Assembly: GCA_035294465.1 (NCBI GenBank)
Contig: DATGKW010000254.1
Location: 1 to 10,686 of the forward strand
DNA from: Paraktedonobacter sp035294465
GTDB taxonomy: Bacteria > Chloroflexota > Ktedonobacteria > Ktedonobacterales > Ktedonobacteraceae
Reading direction: 5' to 3'
DNA length: 10,686 bases
The first letter of the stretch is position 1. Each line of letters starts with the position of its first letter. A model generated the notes under the pieces. That model made no database searches. It worked only from the letters and a program-made list of their open reading frames with translations, and was not told where the DNA came from. Below are positions 7,600-10,686 of the stretch, in pieces. The translations under genes and the position numbers were made by a program.

Positions 7600-7639
7600 G
7601 GCCCATGCTCGCTGAGAATGAACTCTGGCAGCATGGGCC
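7600..7639 (-). terminator. Perfect 10-base inverted repeat between the small basic gene and ftsZ
   Basis: GGCCCATGCT (7600-7609) and AGCATGGGCC (7630-7639) are perfectly complementary. The 20-base loop holds a further GAG/CTC pair. It starts 21 bases after the stop of the 39-codon gene and ends before the ftsZ promoter. No T-run follows on either strand, so it may be a weak or Rho-assisted terminator or a 3'-end stabiliser. Confidence 0.5.
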
Positions 7640-7660
7640 ACTCTGGACGCTGCCCCCGAT

Positions 7661-7780
7661 CTACAGGGATGATTTGCTGGCCTTCGCGGCCTTCTTCTCA
7701 CGGGCCGCAGCTTTTTTCTGTTTATTGGACTTGGGCGGCGCCTTGAGTTCTTTTTTCTGCTTCTGCTCTTTATTCGCCAT
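7661..7780 (-). CDS. Small, highly basic 39-residue protein
   Basis: This frame of 39 codons starts MANKEQKQKKELKAPPK and ends KASKSSL. Lysine alone makes up roughly a third of the residues, with Ala, Gln and Glu most of the rest; there are no aromatic or Cys residues. AAGGAAGG lies nine bases upstream of the ATG, a strong ribosome site. An extended -10 box is found about 90 bases upstream, and a hairpin lies downstream, so the gene has a complete expression unit. The composition suggests a disordered, nucleic-acid- or ribosome-associated peptide. Small Lys/Ala-rich proteins of this kind occur in several bacterial groups without a known role. It lies between the receiver gene and ftsZ with separate signals on each side. 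The opposite strand carries a 94-codon frame that is explained as its shadow. Confidence 0.75.
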   Translation of the reverse strand: MANKEQKQKKELKAPPKSNKQKKAAAREKKAAKASKSSL

Positions 7781-7866
7781 GAAGAAACACCTTCCTTTTA
7801 TACTCTTGGCTAAGATAAGGAGACAACCCCCTTGTATCAGCTATGGGGGACCTGACATCCGTTGAT

Positions 7867-7875
7867 AGTATAGCA
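7867..7875 (-). promoter_or_regulatory. Extended -10 promoter of the small basic gene
   Basis: On the minus strand TGCTATACT (7875-7867) is an extended -10 element, close to the TGCTATAGT of the metB-like gene. There is no good -35 at 16-18 bases. Transcription near 7860 gives a leader of about 80 bases, in which CCCCC (7849-7845) can pair with GGGGG (7831-7827), both as read on the minus strand. Confidence 0.5.
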
Positions 7876-7913
7876 GATTTTTGTTTAGCAAGCACACACG
7901 AGCATCGCAAACA

Positions 7914-8354
7914 CTAGGAATACTGTTGCTGCCGTTCCAGTTCGCGCTCTTGAAAGGTGGCGACCGCGTGCGTGATCATGCGAATCACGTTGCCAATATC
8001 CATGGGTTTGCGTAACTGGTAAATTCCACGCTTCTGCAATTCCTCAGTAGGTAAGGTCGCGCTCATCATGATTGCTGGCACACCTCTGGTCTCCTCCATA
8101 GTTTGCAGGCGGTCAAAGACTTCTACGCCGTTCATTCCCGGCAGGCGATAGTCGAGCAAAAAGAGGCAGGGGCGTATCTGCCGGGCCTGCTCCAATGCGC
8201 GGAACCCGTCGGGGAGAAGGATCGAGGTGTAGGGTGTCTCGTCCTCTATAAGCTGCTGAAGGAATCTCCCGATAGCAGCGTCATCTTCGACGATCAAGAT
8301 AGTAGAACTCTGTTTCATACGACCGGCGGCGGGCGGGATGACGCTCTCTGGCAT
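7914..8354 (-). CDS. Stand-alone response-regulator receiver (REC) protein
   Basis: This 146-residue cytosolic protein consists of one receiver domain, which takes a phosphoryl group from a histidine kinase. All key positions are present: Glu23-Asp24-Asp25 (metal binding, in ILIVEDD), the phospho-acceptor Asp68 (LLDYRLPGMNG), Ser98 (IMMSAT) and Lys116 (RKPMD). A charged tail of about 14 residues (ERELERQQQ) ends the protein. There is no DNA-binding or enzymatic output domain, so it probably acts by protein contact, like CheY or Spo0F, or in a phosphorelay. No kinase lies in the window. The frame extends to GTG 8405, but AGGAGG eight bases before ATG 8354 marks the start. The gene is divergent from the DUF1848 gene across a 209-base gap. 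No convincing promoter was seen for it. Confidence 0.92.
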   Translation of the reverse strand: MPESVIPPAAGRMKQSSTILIVEDDAAIGRFLQQLIEDETPYTSILLPDGFRALEQARQIRPCLFLLDYRLPGMNGVEVFDRLQTMEETRGVPAIMMSATLPTEELQKRGIYQLRKPMDIGNVIRMITHAVATFQERELERQQQYS

Positions 8355-8445
8355 GCTGTGCTCCTCCTCAGGAGAATAAAAAATGAATAGATCAATCCAT
8401 TGCACTTTGAGTGCTATATGTTAGTGTAACGGTTATCCAGGGGAA

Positions 8446-8474
8446 TTGGTGACAGTATTTTCCTGTGATATAAT
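8446..8474 (+). promoter_or_regulatory. Promoter of the DUF1848 gene
   Basis: A consensus -10 TATAAT (8469-8474) lies 17 bases after TTGGTG (8446-8451), which keeps three of six -35 bases. Transcription would start near 8481, about 83 bases before ATG 8564. Confidence 0.6.
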
Positions 8475-8563
8475 GGACTGAAACGTATGTTCTTTTTCGT
8501 CGTTCGGACAATGAGCACACACCCGTTTGCAAGCAGCAGGATACCGCCGAAGGAGACCAGTCC

Positions 8564-9511
8564 ATGATTATTTCCGCCAGCTATAAAACCGATATACCAG
8601 CTTTCTATGGCCCCTGGTTTATGCAGCGCCTGCGCGCCGGGTACTGCAAGATGGTCAATCCCTACGGTCGCCAGATCTACACGGTGTCTCTTGCGCCCGG
8701 TGATGTTGATGGCTTCGTCTTCTGGACCAGGAATATTGGCCCGTTCCTCAAATATCTGCCAGAAGTACAGAGCCGGGGCTACCCGTTCCTGGTTCAGTAT
8801 ACGATCACTGGCTACCCGCGAGAGTTAGAAGCCTGCGTGCTGGATGCGAGTTCTACCATCGCCTCCCTGCGCAGCGTGGCCGAAACCTACGGCTCTGCCG
8901 TACCCATCTGGCGCTACGATCCCATTATGATTACCTCGCTCACTCCGCCCGACTGGCACCGGCGGAATTTCACCTCCCTGGCCCGTGCTTTGCAAGGCGC
9001 GACCGATGAAGTGGTGGTCTCCTTTGCCCAGATATACAAGAAGGCGCGGCGTAACCTTGAGCAGGCCGCCGGCACGCGCGGCTTTTCCTGGCACGAACAC
9101 GAGTCCATGCAACTAGAAAACGTGCGCGCGTTGATCGCCGATCTCGCGACTATCGCCTCTGAGCATGGCATGCAGCTTACCATCTGCTCCCAAAAAGCCC
9201 TCGCCATACCGGGCGTAACGCGGGAGGCTCGCTGCGTTGACGCTGAACGGCTGGAGCGTGCGAGCGGCCGGTCATTGCTGGGCAAGATCAAGCTCAAAGG
9301 CAACCGCGAGGAGTGCGGCTGCTTCGCCTCGCGCGACATCGGCGAGTACGACACCTGCCCGCACGGCTGCGTCTATTGTTATGCCGTCCTCAACCGTGAT
9401 CTTGCGCTGGCCCGCTATAAGGCCCACGATCCTGACGGCGAGTTTCTCTTCCCGCCCGCTTCTGTGGATGAGCCAGCTCAGCTTATTTCTGTCAACCGTC
9501 GCCAGTTCTGA
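8564..9511 (+). CDS. DUF1848 family protein with C-terminal cysteine cluster
   Basis: This 315-residue protein starts MIISASYKTDIPAFY and continues with LAPGDVDGFVFWTRN, both hallmarks of the DUF1848 family. WRYDPI near residues 121-126 and SFAQIYKK also fit. The likely fold is a TIM-type barrel. Near the C terminus Cys251 and Cys253 (ECGCFAS) precede Cys265, Cys269 and Cys272 in DTCPHGCVYCYA. The spacing C-x3-C-x2-C is that of the radical-SAM iron-sulfur site, but it sits at the end of the protein rather than the start. An iron-sulfur cluster is therefore likely, and radical chemistry is possible; the substrate is unknown. AAGGAG lies eight bases before the ATG, and a promoter is visible upstream. 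There is no adjacent partner gene. Family membership is confident; the function is not established. Confidence 0.9.
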   Translation: MIISASYKTDIPAFYGPWFMQRLRAGYCKMVNPYGRQIYTVSLAPGDVDGFVFWTRNIGPFLKYLPEVQSRGYPFLVQYTITGYPRELEACVLDASSTIASLRSVAETYGSAVPIWRYDPIMITSLTPPDWHRRNFTSLARALQGATDEVVVSFAQIYKKARRNLEQAAGTRGFSWHEHESMQLENVRALIADLATIASEHGMQLTICSQKALAIPGVTREARCVDAERLERASGRSLLGKIKLKGNREECGCFASRDIGEYDTCPHGCVYCYAVLNRDLALARYKAHDPDGEFLFPPASVDEPAQLISVNRRQF

Positions 9512-9515
9512 TTGA

Positions 9516-9737
9516 TGTTATGATAGTTTTCGATCTCGATATGATCAGCAAGAGTTTATGGTGATTTCTCGCACAAAGAACGGCCGGGATTATCGGGTCC
9601 ACGATCATAACGGACAGTTCATGCTGAACTGTCTTGACGTTACTCTTTCTGTTACCGATATCTACAGGCGTCTCCCACTTCCCAATTCTGGCAGAGCAAC
9701 TGGAGCCAGAACTGGCAAGCAAATTTTTGCCTGAAGA
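9516..9737 (+). pseudogene. Possible frameshifted gene remnant or small unknown gene
   Basis: The 362 bases between DUF1848 and PhzF hold no clear gene. One frame is open from 9516 to TGA 9732 and includes ATG 9558 (58 residues, with DYRVHDHNGQF and TLSVTDIYRRLP). Only a weak AAGAG precedes that ATG. From about 9665 the next frame looks more protein-like (ILAEQLEPELASKFLPEDGE) and ends at TAG 9735-9737. This suggests one ancestral frame broken by a single-base shift. A genuine 58-residue gene is the alternative. No homolog is recognised. Downstream, 9738-9873 holds AT-rich leader sequence with possible but ambiguous -10 boxes for phzF. Confidence 0.25.
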
Positions 9738-9873
9738 CGGTGAATAGATCGTGAATTATCTGGGATTGGCTCCTATCAACAAGACGATATGGCCCTGGTA
9801 AACTCCTGATTTTTGCTTTAAACTGTCTCTCTATCTAGTTGTTATGAGATCGCTAATTCAGGAGAAATTCCAC

Positions 9874-10665
9874 ATGAGTCTGCCTCTTTTTCAAGTAGAC
9901 GCTTTCACCGGCCGGCCCTTCGCGGGCAATCCCGCGGCGGTATGTATGCTGAACGAGCCGGCTGATCCAGCGTGGATGCAGCAGATCGCGAGCGAAATGA
10001 ATCTCGCGGAGACAGCTTTTCTCTACAGGCAGGATGATGGCTATAGCCTGCGCTGGTTCACGCCCGCGACCGAGGTTGATCTTTGCGGCCATGCCACACT
10101 GGCCAGCGCGCATATTCTCTGGGAGCAGGGCTATCTCCCGCTCGCTAGCCAGGCCCGCTTCCACACAAAAAGCGGCCTGCTGACAGCCAGGCGGCGCGAG
10201 GATCTGATTGAGATGGATTTTCCTGCCAAGCCTGAACAACCTGCCGAGGCCATTCCCGGCCTGCAAGAAGCCCTGGGCATTGCTCCTATCTATGTTGGCA
10301 TGAGTCAGTTCGATTGCCTGGTGGAAGTGGAGTCTGAGGATACGGTGCGCTCGCTGCGGCCTGACTTTGCGAGATTATCGGAGATCCCTGTGCGCGGGAT
10401 TATTGTCACAAGCCGGGCCAGCACGTCAGGCTACGATTTTGTCTCGCGTTTCTTTGGCCCGCGCGTCGGCGTGCCTGAAGACCCCGTAACCGGCTCAGCC
10501 CATTGTGTGCTCAGCCCTTTCTGGAGTAAGCGCCTGAGCCGCCTGGAACTGACCGGCTACCAGGCATCGACCCGCGGCGGCGTCGTGCGCGTCCGGTTGG
10601 ATGGCGAGCGCGTGCATTTGGGCGGGCAGGCAGTGACGGTGTTGCGGGGAGAATTGTATTCATGA
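9874..10665 (+). CDS. PhzF family isomerase/epimerase-like protein
   Basis: This 263-residue protein belongs to the PhzF family, which shares the two-lobed fold of diaminopimelate epimerase. It starts with the family signature LFQVDAFTGRPFAGNPAAVC. Further landmarks are NLAETAF with the catalytic-type Glu46, LRWFTPATEVDLCGHATLA with Cys71-Gly72-His73, and the second-lobe motif PEDPVTGSAH with Asp203. Family length is usually 260-300. PhzF of phenazine makers isomerises a dihydroxyanthranilate, but most members lie outside phenazine clusters and have unknown substrates. No phenazine genes are seen here, so phzF is not assigned as a symbol. An upstream in-frame ATG exists at 9844, but AGGAG (9860-9864) lies nine bases before ATG 9874, which is used. 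The stop overlaps the start of the next gene, suggesting an operon. Confidence 0.92.
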   Translation: MSLPLFQVDAFTGRPFAGNPAAVCMLNEPADPAWMQQIASEMNLAETAFLYRQDDGYSLRWFTPATEVDLCGHATLASAHILWEQGYLPLASQARFHTKSGLLTARRREDLIEMDFPAKPEQPAEAIPGLQEALGIAPIYVGMSQFDCLVEVESEDTVRSLRPDFARLSEIPVRGIIVTSRASTSGYDFVSRFFGPRVGVPEDPVTGSAHCVLSPFWSKRLSRLELTGYQASTRGGVVRVRLDGERVHLGGQAVTVLRGELYS

Positions 10666-10686
10666 CTCTTTCTTTCCGGCAGATGA
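10662..10686 (+). CDS. Start of a further gene, overlapping PhzF by four bases (3' end outside window)
   Basis: The sequence ATGA at 10662-10665 joins the PhzF stop to an ATG in another frame. GGGGAG lies 10 bases upstream, a usable ribosome site. Only eight residues (MTLSFRQM) are visible, so no function can be given. The four-base overlap is typical of translational coupling in an operon. Confidence 0.5.

Noticed and set aside
7581..7865. 94-codon plus-strand frame rich in Phe, Leu and Ala
   Set aside because: It is antisense to the 39-residue basic protein; the Phe/Leu runs are the complement of Lys/Gln codons. The minus-strand frame has a strong ribosome site and promoter, this one does not.

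Overview
The window looks like a chromosomal segment of a free-living bacterium, most likely of the phylum Chloroflexota (a Ktedonobacteria-like lineage). This is an inference from protein style: a six-helix membrane/HAMP protein with no output domain, a small basal-domain plus winged-helix protein, a stand-alone receiver, and an ftsZ lying outside any division cluster. No rRNA, tRNA, transposase or CRISPR was seen. Coding DNA is moderately GC-rich; one 450-base spacer (3895-4343) is clearly AT-richer.

Layout. 1-327 holds the 3' end of prfA (release factor 1). 514-1734 (+) is a class V aminotransferase of the alanine-glyoxylate/serine-pyruvate type. It converges on a minus-strand block that runs from 8354 down to 2014. 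In transcription order the block contains: a stand-alone response-regulator receiver (8354-7914); a 39-residue, very basic protein with its own promoter and ribosome site (7780-7661); ftsZ (7361-5820); a cystathionine gamma-synthase/lyase (5607-4468) with a clear promoter and a strong terminator; the AT-rich spacer with a good promoter; a 176-residue basal-domain/winged-helix protein (3894-3364); and a six-helix HAMP protein with a repetitive C-terminal tail (3243-2014). Divergent from the receiver, on the plus strand, are a DUF1848 protein with a C-terminal cysteine cluster (8564-9511), a possible gene remnant (about 9516-9737), a PhzF-family isomerase (9874-10665), and the first codons of another gene that overlaps PhzF by four bases.

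How the parts work together. Most genes are separate housekeeping or metabolic units with their own promoters: translation termination (prfA), amino-acid metabolism (aminotransferase, metB-like), division (ftsZ). The only two blocks that look like linked gene sets are the 176-residue protein plus HAMP membrane protein, which may be a signalling pair, and phzF plus the following gene, which look translationally coupled. Several genes have longer in-frame extensions to TTG or GTG codons, but Shine-Dalgarno positions favour inner ATG starts. Those starts are used here.

I did not find a clearly new multi-gene system. The observations most worth a second look are the 39-residue basic protein, the long leader with alternative small reading frames at 3895-4207, the acidic N-terminal extension of FtsZ, the output-less HAMP protein with its phased repeat tail, and the radical-SAM-like CX3CX2C motif placed at the C terminus of the DUF1848 protein.
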